From Nocardioides panaciterrulae (GTDB taxonomy: Bacteria > Actinomycetota > Actinomycetes > Propionibacteriales > Nocardioidaceae): a stretch of 64,000 nt of DNA. Below, one piece after another: positions 26,087-38,648 of this stretch; the stretch's first letter is position 1; every line of letters begins with the position of its first letter. Made by a program: the position numbers and the translations under genes. The stretch spans positions 3,470,001 to 3,534,000 of the forward strand of contig NZ_JACCBG010000001.1 in assembly GCF_013409645.1 (NCBI RefSeq), read 5' to 3'. The notes under the pieces were generated by a model. It did not search any database and was not told the origin of the DNA. It was given only the letters and a program-made list of their open reading frames with translations.

Positions 26087-27814
26087 ATGCCCAGTCGTCG
26101 CCCCTCCACTGCTCGTCGACGCGGGGCGTCACCGCGCCGGAGCGGGACGCGACAGCGGCCGTTGCCGGCCGCGGGGCCGGGCGAGCGGCTGTGGGTGCTC
26201 GACGTCCCCTACGGGACGCAGGTCGAGGGCGCCACCTGGCACCCGGCCGTCAAGGCCCACCTGTTCGTCGGGCGCGCCTTGCCCGTGCACCTCGCGCCCT
26301 ACGCCCCGGGGCCATACACGCTGGGTCGGTTCATCGAGAACACTCTCAACCCCGACAATCCCACGCCCAGCCCCGAGCCGACCGACGCGCTCGAGCCCCG
26401 GAGGATCCAGTTCGAAGCGGCCGATGCGATCGCGGCGCGCGCCGCGGCGGGCGGACGGCAGTTCCTGCTGGCCGACGAGCCCGGCGTAGGCAAGACGGTC
26501 GCCGCGGTCCTCGGGGCGACGGCGGTGGGCGACCTCCGCGGCGCGCGACGGGTGCTCGTCGTGGCCGACCGGCCGGCCGCGATCACGATCGGCCACTGGT
26601 GCCGCACGATCACGGCGCTGGGCGACGGGGGTCTGGAATGGGTCGTGATCACGTGGGACCGGCTGGAGAAGGTCAAGGACCACACGTGGGACGTGATCAT
26701 CGCCGACGAGGCCCACGCGCTGCGACGTACGACGACGAAGCGGTGGAAGCACTGGGCGCGGATCTCGGGGCACGGGCGGCCCCACGACAAGGCGCCGTTC
26801 GTCATCGCGACGACCGCGACGCCCGGACACACGCCCCTGGAGCTGCCGTACCTCGCTCCGGCCTATGCGCAGGTGCTCGGCGAGCCGATGCAGGAGTGGA
26901 CCTCGGCGGCGCAACCCGGGGCCGCGTTTGCCACCGCGCTCGCACGCCACGGCGTCGGGGTGGAGCAGGGGCGCTACGGCGCGACCTGGACCACCGACGC
27001 GGCGCGGCGCGCCGCGGACCTCAAGCTGGTGCGCGGCTGGCTCGCCGACGAGCGCCCTCCGGCGATGTTGCACCGCGCCGCGCCGTGGGGGCCGGTGCCG
27101 ATCTCCGGCATGCCGGTGGCGCTCACGCCGGCGGAGCGGAGGGCGTACGAGGCCGAGTGGGGGGAGTTCTGTCGCGAGATGGACATCGCGCGACGCGGCC
27201 GCAATGTCGCGAAGGGTCGGGCCGCGCTGCTGCGCTTCCGGCAGAAGGCCGGCCTGATCCGCGTCGACTCCACGGTCGACTGGATCGCCCAGCAGGTCCA
27301 GGCCGAGCGACAGGTGGCGTGCTCGGTCGAGTTCGTCGCGACCGCCGCCGACCCGATCGCCGACCGGCTGCGTGACTCCGGCATCGACGTGGCCACGATC
27401 TACGGCCGCGACCGGTTCGACCCCGAGGCCGAGCGGCTCCGGTTCCAGACCGGGCAGGCGAAGGTCTGCGTGTTCACCGCGGTCGCCTCGATCAGCCTGC
27501 ACGCCAGCGAGACCCTCGCCGACGGTCGCCAGGCGAGCACCGAGCCGCGGGTCGGCGTCTTCCACCAGGCCCGCTTCTCGGGAATCGCCGGACGGCAGGT
27601 GACCGGCCGCACCCACCGCGACCACCAGGTCTCGCCGTGGCACATCGCGTACGCCGAGGGCACGGTCGAGGAGCAGGTCGGCAAGGTGATGGTGGAGCGG
27701 ATCGCCGCCGCCTCCGACACGGTGGGAAGCGATACCACCGGCCTCGCCGACCTCGCCCAGCTCCTCGGGGCCGACTGGCTTCCGTCCACGACCCTGATCG
27801 AGGACGGCACCTGA
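26087..27814 (+). CDS. phage-like SNF2/superfamily 2 helicase
   Basis: The product is 575 residues. Walker A is ADEPGVGKTVAA near residue 129-140, the Walker B box is IADEAHALRR (DEAH at 207-210), and TTATPGHTPLELPYL is motif III. The C-terminal half has a helicase domain with VFTAVASISLHASETL and VTGRTHRDH. It is short for a SNF2 remodeller and lacks obvious extra domains. The layout resembles the DNA helicases carried by actinobacteriophages. Basic residues dominate the first 25 positions. It could be a phage remnant or a defence ATPase; no phage structural genes are nearby. Confidence 0.8.
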   Translation: MPSRRPSTARRRGASPRRSGTRQRPLPAAGPGERLWVLDVPYGTQVEGATWHPAVKAHLFVGRALPVHLAPYAPGPYTLGRFIENTLNPDNPTPSPEPTDALEPRRIQFEAADAIAARAAAGGRQFLLADEPGVGKTVAAVLGATAVGDLRGARRVLVVADRPAAITIGHWCRTITALGDGGLEWVVITWDRLEKVKDHTWDVIIADEAHALRRTTTKRWKHWARISGHGRPHDKAPFVIATTATPGHTPLELPYLAPAYAQVLGEPMQEWTSAAQPGAAFATALARHGVGVEQGRYGATWTTDAARRAADLKLVRGWLADERPPAMLHRAAPWGPVPISGMPVALTPAERRAYEAEWGEFCREMDIARRGRNVAKGRAALLRFRQKAGLIRVDSTVDWIAQQVQAERQVACSVEFVATAADPIADRLRDSGIDVATIYGRDRFDPEAERLRFQTGQAKVCVFTAVASISLHASETLADGRQASTEPRVGVFHQARFSGIAGRQVTGRTHRDHQVSPWHIAYAEGTVEEQVGKVMVERIAAASDTVGSDTTGLADLAQLLGADWLPSTTLIEDGT

Positions 27815-27966
27815 CCGGGGCTCGGCCTCGCGAATAGTCCGATCGGGCCATTTCGTCCGGCAAAGGTTTGGACCGCTCAGTTCGGCAGACAACACCTGCC
27901 CTGCGGCTTACGGTCGCCGTCCAAGCCCGTCCGTGCGGTCGGACCCGATCCCAAGGAAATTCCACG

Positions 27967-28992
27967 ATGAACGCGACTCCCCCTCCCGGCTGGTACCCCG
28001 ACAACGGGGGGAACGGACAGCGGTACTGGGATGGTCAGCAGTGGACCGAGCACACCGCGCCCGGGAGGATCGAGCCGTCACCTGGTCACTCCTCACAGTC
28101 GGGGGCGACGGTTCGCGGTGGCGCGACCGGCGCCTCGCAGGGCAACTGGTTCCTTCGCCACAAGGTGATCAGCGGTGTGTTCGCATTCGTCCTCCTGATG
28201 TTCATCGTGGGAACCCTCGGCAGCGTGAATGAAGACCCCAGCCCTGCGGCGGCGGGTACCTCGGCTGAGGCAGTCGGCAAATCCGACGCTGAGATCTCTT
28301 CGGAAACCGAGACTGTGCCCGAGCCCGTCGACACCGATGGAGACGGCGTGGTCGACGCGGACGACTTCCGGCCCAAGAATTCCGCGATCCAGACACGTGA
28401 CGACCTCGACACCGACCGCGACGGCGTCAGGGATGGCGACGACTTCCGCCCGAAGGACCCCAAGATCCAGACACGTGACGACGTCGACACCGACGACGAC
28501 GGAGTCGCCGACTACAAGGACGACTTCCCCAAGAACGCCAGCTACAGCAAGGACACCGATGGTGACCTTGTCCCCGATCAACTCGACGACTTCCCCAAGG
28601 ATCCCCGCTTCAGCAAGGACACCGACAATGACGGCGTCGCTGACTCGAAGGATGCCTTCCCGAGCGATCCGAGCCGGTCGAAGGTCACTCTCGCCATGGA
28701 GAACGCGCTTGAATCTGCCCAGGGCTACCTGGACTACTCGGCATTCAGCCGGCAGGGCCTCATCGACCAGTTGTCGTCGAAGTACGGCTCGGGTTTCGGG
28801 CTCGACGAGGCCACCTGGGCCGTCGACCAGCTGAACGTGGACTGGAAGGAGCAGGCGGTCCGCTCGGCCAAGGACTATCTCGACTTCTCGTCTTTCTCTC
28901 GCCAGGGGCTTATCGACCAGTTGTCGAGTCCGTACGGGGCTCAGTTCACCCTGGGAGAGGCGACCTACGCGGTCAACAAGATCGGCCTCTGA
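27967..28992 (+). CDS. membrane protein with calcium-type repeats and two Ltp domains
   Basis: The product is 341 residues. The ATG at 27967 has AAGGAA upstream. Order of parts: a DUF2510 motif (PPGWYPDNGGNGQRYWDG, residues 6-23), one membrane helix (about 68-86), an acidic low-complexity linker, five DTDGDGV-like thrombospondin type 3 calcium repeats (about 122-232), and two tandem Ltp-type repeats of about 48 residues (245-290 and 293-341), each with SRQGLIDQLSS. Ltp domains are known from a lipoprotein of a Streptococcus phage that blocks superinfecting phage DNA entry. Here the domains would face outside on a calcium-stiffened stalk. A superinfection-exclusion role is plausible but unproven. 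Confidence 0.85.
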   Translation: MNATPPPGWYPDNGGNGQRYWDGQQWTEHTAPGRIEPSPGHSSQSGATVRGGATGASQGNWFLRHKVISGVFAFVLLMFIVGTLGSVNEDPSPAAAGTSAEAVGKSDAEISSETETVPEPVDTDGDGVVDADDFRPKNSAIQTRDDLDTDRDGVRDGDDFRPKDPKIQTRDDVDTDDDGVADYKDDFPKNASYSKDTDGDLVPDQLDDFPKDPRFSKDTDNDGVADSKDAFPSDPSRSKVTLAMENALESAQGYLDYSAFSRQGLIDQLSSKYGSGFGLDEATWAVDQLNVDWKEQAVRSAKDYLDFSSFSRQGLIDQLSSPYGAQFTLGEATYAVNKIGL

Positions 28993-29175
28993 CGCACCCG
29001 GCGGGCTCACCTGGATCATGACTCGTGCCCTCGTCCAGGGGATTCCAAGTCCGTGGAACCTCTCGGTGGCACAGCCGAGGTTAGGTGCCACGAGGATGGT
29101 CGCGAAACCGGAAAGCGGCTCGTGACTGCTGGCGGTGCTGTTGAATCTGCGAGACCCGACGATCGGAAGGCTCGC

Positions 29176-29958
29176 ATGGCCAGGTACCACCCGTATTCGC
29201 GCCGAGTGTGGCGATCCCGCCTCGTCGTTTGGGCGCGTCGCAACCGAGGTTTGCTCGCGGGAGGTACGGCCCTCGTGGTGACCCTGAGCGCGGCCGAGAC
29301 ATTCCTAGTCACCGTCCTCCTCACCCCGACGGCGTTCACGTGGTGGCTGCTCGGCGTCTTTCAGGCGACCTTGGTGGCGGCCTACCTGCACATTCTTCAC
29401 TCGGCGTTCTTGGCCACCGATCGCGAGGCGATCTGGCACCTGCGTGGGGCTTGGGGTGAGGACAACACTCGGTCAGAGCTCCAGCGCGCCAAGAGGAAGG
29501 GGTTGATCTGGGGCTGGGTGGACAGCATCAACCTCCAAGCCGGCGATCTCGATCACCTCGTCGTGACCCGTCGTGGCGGCTTGGTGGCGATCGATTCCAA
29601 GTGGCGCAACCAGGCCCGCGACACCGTCGACATGGCACAAGCGGCGCGCCGCGTCCGGACCAGGGCCGAAGGGCTCGCGCAATCTCTGCTGAAAGCCGAG
29701 CGCGGTGCACGACACCGCGCCAAGGAGAATCCACTCCGCGTCGTGCCCGTCGTTGTGCTCTGGGGCGCGGCCCAACATGATGTTCCTGAGCAGGCTCGAG
29801 TCGAGGGGATCGACTTCGTCGCTGGCCGGCGACTGCTGGCTTGGCTCCGCACACTAGACGGCGAGCCGGTGGACAAGGGCGCCGCAGCCGACGTCATCGA
29901 CCGGCTAGAGAAGTACCGGGCCTCTACCCGCGAGCACTCCGGCTTGAGCCTCAGATGA
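29176..29958 (+). CDS. membrane-anchored NERD (nuclease-related) protein
   Basis: The product is 260 residues. The ATG at 29176 is supported by GGAAGG upstream. Two hydrophobic helices occupy about residues 28-75. The NERD domain follows (about 93-220), with GAWGEDNTRSEL at its start and the nuclease-like pattern DLDHLVVTRRGGLVAIDSKW, where Asp and the Glu/Lys-type pair are in place. NERD proteins are thought to handle DNA, but their activity is not well defined. It follows the Ltp-type gene with a 183-bp gap and reads the same way. Confidence 0.85.
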   Translation: MARYHPYSRRVWRSRLVVWARRNRGLLAGGTALVVTLSAAETFLVTVLLTPTAFTWWLLGVFQATLVAAYLHILHSAFLATDREAIWHLRGAWGEDNTRSELQRAKRKGLIWGWVDSINLQAGDLDHLVVTRRGGLVAIDSKWRNQARDTVDMAQAARRVRTRAEGLAQSLLKAERGARHRAKENPLRVVPVVVLWGAAQHDVPEQARVEGIDFVAGRRLLAWLRTLDGEPVDKGAAADVIDRLEKYRASTREHSGLSLR

Positions 29959-30041
29959 TGGCGGCGGACGCCGGCGGAGCTGCATGCAGCAACAGACAGG
30001 ACATGTGACCACCTGTCGGCATCCGCTGACAGACTCGGGGC

Positions 30042-30452
30042 ATGCCCCGGACGCCGCGCATCGAGCCGTCCGGCGAGGTCGTCGCCCGGGTTGCGTCCTC
30101 CTCGTTGGCGTTGCCCGACGCCTACGAGGAGGACGCCTGGACGGGTGTGAGGTGGCGGGTTCGGAACAAGACCTTCGCCCACGTCCTGGTCGCCCAGGAG
30201 GGTTACACGTCGGCGTACCGCGACATGACCGGGGTGGCTGAGCCCACCACGGTGCTGACCTTCCGGTCGTCCGGCGACGAGCTGCTGGCCTTGAGCCACG
30301 CCGGGCCGCCCTTCTACAAGCCGCCATGGTCCCCCGCCGCCGTGGGCATGGTGCTCGACGGCGACACCGACTGGGATGAGGTGGCCGAACTGGTGACCGA
30401 GAGCTATCGGTTCTGCGCTCCCCAGCGGCTCAGGCGCCAACTGGAGCGATAG
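30042..30452 (+). CDS. MmcQ/YjbR-family DNA-binding-fold protein
   Basis: The product is 136 residues. It has the MmcQ/YjbR layout, with LPDAYEEDAWTGVRWRVRNK near the start, an internal PPFYKPPW and a terminal VTESYRFCAPQRLRRQL. The fold resembles double-stranded DNA-binding domains, but the cellular role of the family is unknown. It closes the accessory region. The 242 bp that follow hold the operator of the next operon and only a weak six-pair hairpin. Confidence 0.85.
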   Translation: MPRTPRIEPSGEVVARVASSSLALPDAYEEDAWTGVRWRVRNKTFAHVLVAQEGYTSAYRDMTGVAEPTTVLTFRSSGDELLALSHAGPPFYKPPWSPAAVGMVLDGDTDWDEVAELVTESYRFCAPQRLRRQLER

Positions 30453-30650
30453 ACGCCGTGCGGTCGGCGCGTTGTCGCCGTGACCCAATGGGTCATGCGC
30501 CCGACCGTGCCGCTCGGAGGAGCCCTGACACAGACCGCGTGACCAGACGAGTCTCAACCGGCTGGACACCTTCCAACACGCACAGAGGCGAACGCCCGAG
30601 GCCCGACCCCTACCAGCGGGAGGGGGTCTGAGATCGACCCCAAAACTTGG

Positions 30651-30679
30651 GTTGCCTAGTTGACAGACAACTTGGCAAC
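30651..30679. promoter_or_regulatory. GntR-type operator upstream of sulfonate operon
   Basis: Two 12-bp arms, GTTGCCTAGTTG (30651-30662) and CAACTTGGCAAC (30668-30679), are inverted copies with one mismatch and five bases between them. The centre, TTGACAGACAA, is close to known FadR/GntR-type sites. It lies 15 bp upstream of the gntR start, so the regulator probably controls itself and the downstream transport and enzyme genes. Confidence 0.8.
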
Positions 30680-30694
30680 TGCCACGCTCCTGCC

Positions 30695-31543
30695 ATGCCG
30701 GATGTGACATCGCCCACAGTCAGGTTCCGACCGCTTGAGCGTCCGCCTCACGTGGCCTCCTCGATCGCCGAGCAGATCCTCGGACAGATCACCAACGGGT
30801 CCATCCCGGTCGGCGCCCGCCTGCCCAGCGAGGAAGCCCTGGCCCGCGAGTTCGAGGTGAGCCGACCCACGGTGCGCGAGGCGCTGGCAGCGCTGCAGTT
30901 CGCCGGCCACGTCGAGTCGCGCCGGGGCTCCGGGACGGTCGTGATCAGCAACGAGGCTGCGCCCCGCGACCTGGAGCGGCCCCCGCTCGGCTCTCTCGCC
31001 GAGGCGGTGGACCTCCTGGAGACCCGCATCCTGATCGAGCCCCAGGCGCTCGCGGCCGCCGCCTCCGACCCCGACCGCAAGGCGTTGCGCGCGGCCCGGG
31101 AGCTCATCGGCGGCATGCATCTGGCGGTGGACGACCCGGAGCTGCACGCGACCACCGACATCCGGGTCCACCGGGCGCTGCTGGCCGTGTGCCGCAACAC
31201 GTTTCTCCGGGACGCCGCGACCGACCTGCTCGACCTGGCGATCGATCCGATGATGCTCACGGCGCGGACCCAGGCCTGGGGGTCCAGCGAGCTGCCGCAC
31301 CGGTGGGCCGACCAGCACGAGGTGGTCTGCGTGGCGATCGCCAACGGCGATCGCCGCGGAGCGCGGGTCGGCTCTCTGGCGCACCTGGCTTCCGTGGTGG
31401 AGAACCTCGCGGCGGCGACCTCCGAAACCCCCGAGCTGAGCCGGCGGATGGACGCCCTCTTCGCCCAGCTCGCCGAGGCCGGCGTGACCGGCGTCGGCAG
31501 CGGCCAGCTCGCCGACGACACCGACGAAAGGTCGAGCCGATGA
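30695..31543 (+). CDS. GntR/FadR-family regulator of the sulfonate locus
   Basis: The product is 282 residues. The winged-helix domain reads SSIAEQILGQITNGSIPVGA, then LPSEEALAREFEVSRPTVREAL, split by the wing; the FCD ligand-binding domain follows (about 95-260). FCD members sense small carboxylic or sulfonic acids through a metal site. The ATG at 30695 is chosen because it fits the family start and lies just beyond the operator. Its stop overlaps the permease ATG (ATGA), so it is the first gene of the operon. Confidence 0.92.
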   Translation: MPDVTSPTVRFRPLERPPHVASSIAEQILGQITNGSIPVGARLPSEEALAREFEVSRPTVREALAALQFAGHVESRRGSGTVVISNEAAPRDLERPPLGSLAEAVDLLETRILIEPQALAAAASDPDRKALRAARELIGGMHLAVDDPELHATTDIRVHRALLAVCRNTFLRDAATDLLDLAIDPMMLTARTQAWGSSELPHRWADQHEVVCVAIANGDRRGARVGSLAHLASVVENLAAATSETPELSRRMDALFAQLAEAGVTGVGSGQLADDTDERSSR

Positions 31544-32433
31544 CTGTCCAGGCCACCACGCCCGCGTCCGCGAACGGACCTCGCCCCGCGCTGGCACGTT
31601 CTTCCCGGGCCAGCTGGAACAGGCTCCCGGCCGGCCTTCGCCCGTGGGCGGCGCGCCTGCTCACCCTCGCGGTGTTCATGGCCCTGTGGTTCACCATCAC
31701 CGGGCTCGAGCTCGTCAAACCGCTGTACCTGCCCTCGCCCGGCTCGGTGTGGGAGGCGTTCGTACGAGCGAACACCAACCACCCCATCGCAGACGGTGTC
31801 GACCGGATCGTGCGGGGCGAGCAGAACTACTACATGTGGGAGCACCTGCTCGCGAGCCTCCAGCGCATCGGAGCCGGTGTCGGCGCCGCCATCATCGTGG
31901 GCATCCCGATCGGGCTGTTGATGTCGACGGTGCGCTGGATCGGCGTCATCGCCGAGCCCTACCTGCACTTCCTCCGGTCGCTCCCCCCTCTGGGCTACAT
32001 CGGTCTGCTCATCGTGTGGTTCGGGATCGGCGACACCTCGAAGATCTGGCTGCTGTTCCTGGCCGCCTTCCCCCCGATCACGATGGCGACCATCAGCGGC
32101 GTGCGCGGAGTCCGCGAGGACCAGGTCAACGCCGTGCTCTGCCTCGGCGCGTCCCGTCGTCAAGCGGTGTGGCACGTCATGGTCCCCGCGACCCTGCCCG
32201 ACGTCATGACCGGCATCCGGGTCGCCACCGGCTTCGCGTGGACGACCGTCGTGGCAGCCGAGCTCAACAACGGCATTCCCGGCATCGGCGGGCTCGCCTA
32301 CCTCTCCGGCACGCAGCTGCAGACGCCCCTGACCGTGGCCGCGATCATCGTCATCGGCATCGCCGCTGTCGTCCTCGACGGTCTCCTGAGGTTCATCGAA
32401 CGACTCCTTGTCCCCTGGCGGGGCAAGGCCTAG
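31540..32433 (+). CDS. ABC permease, TauC/SsuC class
   Basis: The product is 297 residues with about six membrane helices starting near residue 37. The ATPase-docking loop LGASRRQAVWHVMVPATLPD and FAWTTVVAAELN are typical of nitrate/sulfonate/taurine permeases. It would form the importer with the lipoprotein and ATPase encoded next. The start is coupled to the regulator gene by ATGA. Confidence 0.92.
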   Translation: MTVQATTPASANGPRPALARSSRASWNRLPAGLRPWAARLLTLAVFMALWFTITGLELVKPLYLPSPGSVWEAFVRANTNHPIADGVDRIVRGEQNYYMWEHLLASLQRIGAGVGAAIIVGIPIGLLMSTVRWIGVIAEPYLHFLRSLPPLGYIGLLIVWFGIGDTSKIWLLFLAAFPPITMATISGVRGVREDQVNAVLCLGASRRQAVWHVMVPATLPDVMTGIRVATGFAWTTVVAAELNNGIPGIGGLAYLSGTQLQTPLTVAAIIVIGIAAVVLDGLLRFIERLLVPWRGKA

Positions 32434-32482
32434 CTAGTCACCAGCTCGGGACGCTCCCCCCTCCTCGAGAAAGCGAAAGATC

Positions 32483-33550
32483 ATGCCCGCACACCGTGCG
32501 TCGTACCGTCTCGCCGGCCTCGGCGCCGTCGCCCTCCTGCTCTCCACCACCGGCTGCGTGTCCTCGGGCCGTAGCGCGACCGCCCAGGCCCAGGACACCA
32601 AGTGCCCCTGGGAACCGGACACGAGCGTCAAGACCACCGCCCAGATCGCCTGGCAAGCCAGCCCGACGGGCGACCTGATCGTCAAGGACATGGGCCTGCT
32701 CGAGGCCTGCATGCCGAACGCCACCATCAAGTGGTCCCAGTTCAGCTCCGGCGGTGACGTGGTCCAGGCCTTCGGTGCGGGCAGCGTGGACGTCGGGATG
32801 CTCGGCTCCTCACCCGCCACCATCGCCCTGTCCAAGCCGCTCCAGCTCCCCATCAAGGTGGTGTGGATCCAAGAGGTCATCGGCGAGGCCGAAGCTCTCG
32901 TGGTCCACGACAAGTCGATCACCGACCTGAAGGGCCTGGCCGGCAAGCGGGTCGCGGTCCCGTTCAGCTCCACCTCGCACTTCTCGCTCCTCCAGGCCCT
33001 GGACAGCGCCGGACTCGTGCCCGGCAAGGACCTGCAGCTGGTCAACCTCGCCCCCGAAGCGATGGCAGCCGCCTGGAACGGCAACCAGATCGACGCCGCC
33101 TGGGTGTGGAATCCCGTGCTCGACCAGCTCAAGAAGACCGGTCAGCAGATCTACTCCAGCGCCGACACGGCCAAGGCCGGCAAGCCCACCTACGACCTCT
33201 CCGCGGCCACGGCGAGCTTCGCCGAGCAGAACCCCGACTTCATGAAGCAGTGGGCGAAGGCCGAGGACTACGCCGTCAAGCTCATCACCGACGACCCGAA
33301 CAAGGCCGCCGAGAGCATCGCCATCCAGATGGGCATCTCCCCCAAGGACGTCAGCGGCCTGTTCAGCGGGTACATCTACCTGCCCGCCTCGAAGCAGGCA
33401 ACCGCGGAGTACCTCGGCGGCAAGGTCGCCGATGACCTCGTCACCACGGCGAAGTTCCTCCTCTCGCAAGGCTCGATCGACGGGGTCAGCCCGGAACAGG
33501 CCTACCGCGACGGCGTCGACGCGGGCCCCGCCTCCTCGGTGACGGACTGA
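32483..33550 (+). CDS. ABC binding lipoprotein, taurine/sulfonate class
   Basis: The product is 355 residues. A lipoprotein signal ends in LSTTGC (Cys 25). The body matches NMT1/TauA-type binding proteins, with GSVDVGMLGSSPATIAL, DLKGLAGKRVAVPFSSTSHF and QIDAAWVWNPVL. These proteins bind sulfonates, nitrate or thiamine precursors. The enzymes downstream favour a C3 sulfonate. A GAGAAAG site precedes the ATG by a few bases. Confidence 0.92.
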   Translation: MPAHRASYRLAGLGAVALLLSTTGCVSSGRSATAQAQDTKCPWEPDTSVKTTAQIAWQASPTGDLIVKDMGLLEACMPNATIKWSQFSSGGDVVQAFGAGSVDVGMLGSSPATIALSKPLQLPIKVVWIQEVIGEAEALVVHDKSITDLKGLAGKRVAVPFSSTSHFSLLQALDSAGLVPGKDLQLVNLAPEAMAAAWNGNQIDAAWVWNPVLDQLKKTGQQIYSSADTAKAGKPTYDLSAATASFAEQNPDFMKQWAKAEDYAVKLITDDPNKAAESIAIQMGISPKDVSGLFSGYIYLPASKQATAEYLGGKVADDLVTTAKFLLSQGSIDGVSPEQAYRDGVDAGPASSVTD

Positions 33551-33558
33551 GGCCGGCC

Positions 33559-34353
33559 ATGAGCCACGAACGCACCGTCGAGATCGACGCGGTGAGCCAC
33601 GACTTCCGGATGAAGGGCGACCACGTCCAGGCGCTCAGCAACATCAGCTTCGACATCGAACCCGGCCAGTTCCTCTGCCTCGCCGGCCCGTCCGGCTGCG
33701 GCAAGACCACCCTGCTACGGCTGCTGGCCGGCTTCATGACGCCCACCGAGGGGATGATCCGCGTCGACGGCGTCCCGGTGACCAAGCCCGCGGCGGACCG
33801 AGGGGTGGTCTTCCAACAGCCCAACCTGTTCCCGTGGCTGACGGTCCAGGAGAACGTCGAGCTCGGCCCCAAGCTCCGCGGCGTGAAGGCGTCCCAGCGC
33901 AAGGCCGACGCGGAGCGATTCCTGCACATGGTCGGGCTCGCCGACTTCGCCGCCAGGCGCCCCTACGAGCTGTCCGGAGGCATGCAGCAGCGCTGCCAGA
34001 TCGCGCGGGTGCTCACCAACGACCCGGACATCGTGCTCATGGACGAACCGTTCGGCGCGCTCGACGCGCTCACCCGGGAGCATCTCCAGAACGAGCTCCT
34101 GGAGATCTGGCGAGCCACGGGCAAGACCATCGTGTTCATCACGCACAGCGTGGACGAGGCCGTCTTCCTCGGGTCGCGGGTCATGGTCATGAGCCCCCGC
34201 CCCGGACGGATCGTGCTGGACCGGGCGGCCGTGTTCTCCCGACCGGACGAGCCGATCGCCCCCGAACGCCTCCGCGCCCTGCCGGAGTTCCTCGCCGTCG
34301 CCGACGAGGTCCGCACGGCCATCCACACTGCTCCGCTGTCGCGGGCCAGCTGA
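33559..34353 (+). CDS. ABC ATPase, TauB/SsuB class
   Basis: The product is 264 residues and is complete: Walker A GPSGCGKTT, Q-loop VVFQQPNLFPWLTV, signature LSGGMQQR, Walker B IVLMDEPFGALD and the H-loop in VFITHSVDEAVFLG. The NLFPWLTV segment is typical of the nitrate/sulfonate/taurine ATPases. It starts 9 bp after the binding protein and completes the importer. Confidence 0.94.
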   Translation: MSHERTVEIDAVSHDFRMKGDHVQALSNISFDIEPGQFLCLAGPSGCGKTTLLRLLAGFMTPTEGMIRVDGVPVTKPAADRGVVFQQPNLFPWLTVQENVELGPKLRGVKASQRKADAERFLHMVGLADFAARRPYELSGGMQQRCQIARVLTNDPDIVLMDEPFGALDALTREHLQNELLEIWRATGKTIVFITHSVDEAVFLGSRVMVMSPRPGRIVLDRAAVFSRPDEPIAPERLRALPEFLAVADEVRTAIHTAPLSRAS

Positions 34354-34374
34354 CAACTACCACCGAGGAATCCG

Positions 34375-35615
34375 ATGACCCGCTACAGCTACCTCTCCCA
34401 CCTCGAGTGCGCCCGCTGCGGCCACGTCCACGACGCCACCGTCGCGCAGGGCCTGTGCCGTCGGTGCGCGTCACCGCTGCTGGCTCGCTACGACCTCGAC
34501 GCGCTCAAGCGCGAGGTCCCCCGCTCGTCCCTGCGCGACCGCAGCTGGGAGCTGTGGCGCTACCACGAGCTGCTGCCCAGCTCGGCCGCCAGCAACGAGG
34601 TCAAGCTCGGGGAGGTGGTCACCCCCCTGCTGAAGATGGCCCGCCACGGCGCGGACCTGGGCCTGCAGGAGCTGTGGATCAAGGACGAGAGCGCGACGCC
34701 CACCAGCACCTTCAAGGCGCGCGGTGCCGCGGTCGGGGTCTCGCGGGCCGCGGAGCTCGGCTGGACGCAGATCGCCATGCCCACCAACGGCAACGCCGGC
34801 GCCGCCTGGGCCGCCTACGCCGCACGAGCCGGGCTCCGGGCCCTCATCGCCATGCCCGAGGATGCCCCCCGGATCACCCGGGCGGAGTGTCTGACGGCCG
34901 GCGCCGAGGTGCACCTCGTGGACGGGGTGATCAGCGACGCCGGCGCGATGATCGCGGACGCCGTCTCCCGCGGGGACTGGGTCGACGTGGCCACCCTCAA
35001 GGAGCCCTACCGGATCGAGGGCAAGAAGACGATGGGGCTCGAGATCGTCGAGCAGCTCGGCTGGACCCTGCCCGACGTGGTCGTCTACCCCACCGGCGGC
35101 GGCGTCGGCCTGATCGGGATCCACAAGGCCATCGAGGAGCTGCTGGCCCTGGGGTGGGTCGAGGGGCAGATGCCCCGCTTCGTCGCCGTGCAGTCCAGCG
35201 GCTGCGCCCCGATCGTGTCGGCCTTCGAGCAGGGCCGCCCCGACAGCACGTTCTGGGAGGACTCCCGGACCGTGGCCTTCGGGATCAACGTCCCCAAGGC
35301 CCTCGGCGACTTCATCATGCTCGACATCCTCTACAAGACCGGCGGCATCGCGGTCGACGTCAACGACGACGCCCTGCTCGAGGAGCTGCGGATCCTCGGC
35401 CGGCACGAGGGCCTGTTCGTCTGCCCCGAGGGGGCCGCCGCGGTGGCCGCGACGCGACGCCTGGCCGAGCGGGGCTGGATCTCCCCCACCGACCGGGTCG
35501 TCGTGCTCAACACCGGCGCGGGCATCAAGTACCCCGAGTGCGTCGACGCGGACCTGCCGGTCCTGGCGCCGGGCACCTCGATCCCCGACTCCGCCGTCCA
35601 CGCCTCCCCGACGCC

Positions 35616-35619
<4 letters not shown>
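34375..35619 (+). CDS. threonine-synthase-like PLP lyase with zinc ribbon
   Basis: The product is 414 residues, fold type II PLP. The N-terminus carries two CxxC pairs (Cys 12, 15, 28, 31) forming a zinc ribbon. The PLP lysine is Lys 114 in TPTSTFKARGAA; the phosphate-binding loop is YPTGGGVGLIG and the ring-facing NGNAGAAWAAYA is clear. Threonine synthase is excluded as a housekeeping role because no threonine genes are near and the locus carries sulfonate genes. The archaeal cysteate synthase is a threonine-synthase paralogue, so a beta-elimination or replacement on cysteate is a reasonable guess: cysteate to aminoacrylate and sulfite. The activity is inferred, not shown. Confidence 0.8.

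Positions 35620-38640
<3,021 letters not shown>

Positions 38641-38648
<8 letters not shown>

Noticed and set aside
28327..28665. Periodic repeats that could be a CRISPR array or DNA satellite
   Set aside because: The period comes from coding of DTDGDGV-type calcium repeats in the Ltp protein; spacers and repeats are not CRISPR-like.
30605..30628. Six-pair hairpin GACCCC/GGGGTC after the YjbR gene
   Set aside because: Short stem with a 12-base loop; expected by chance in GC-rich DNA.
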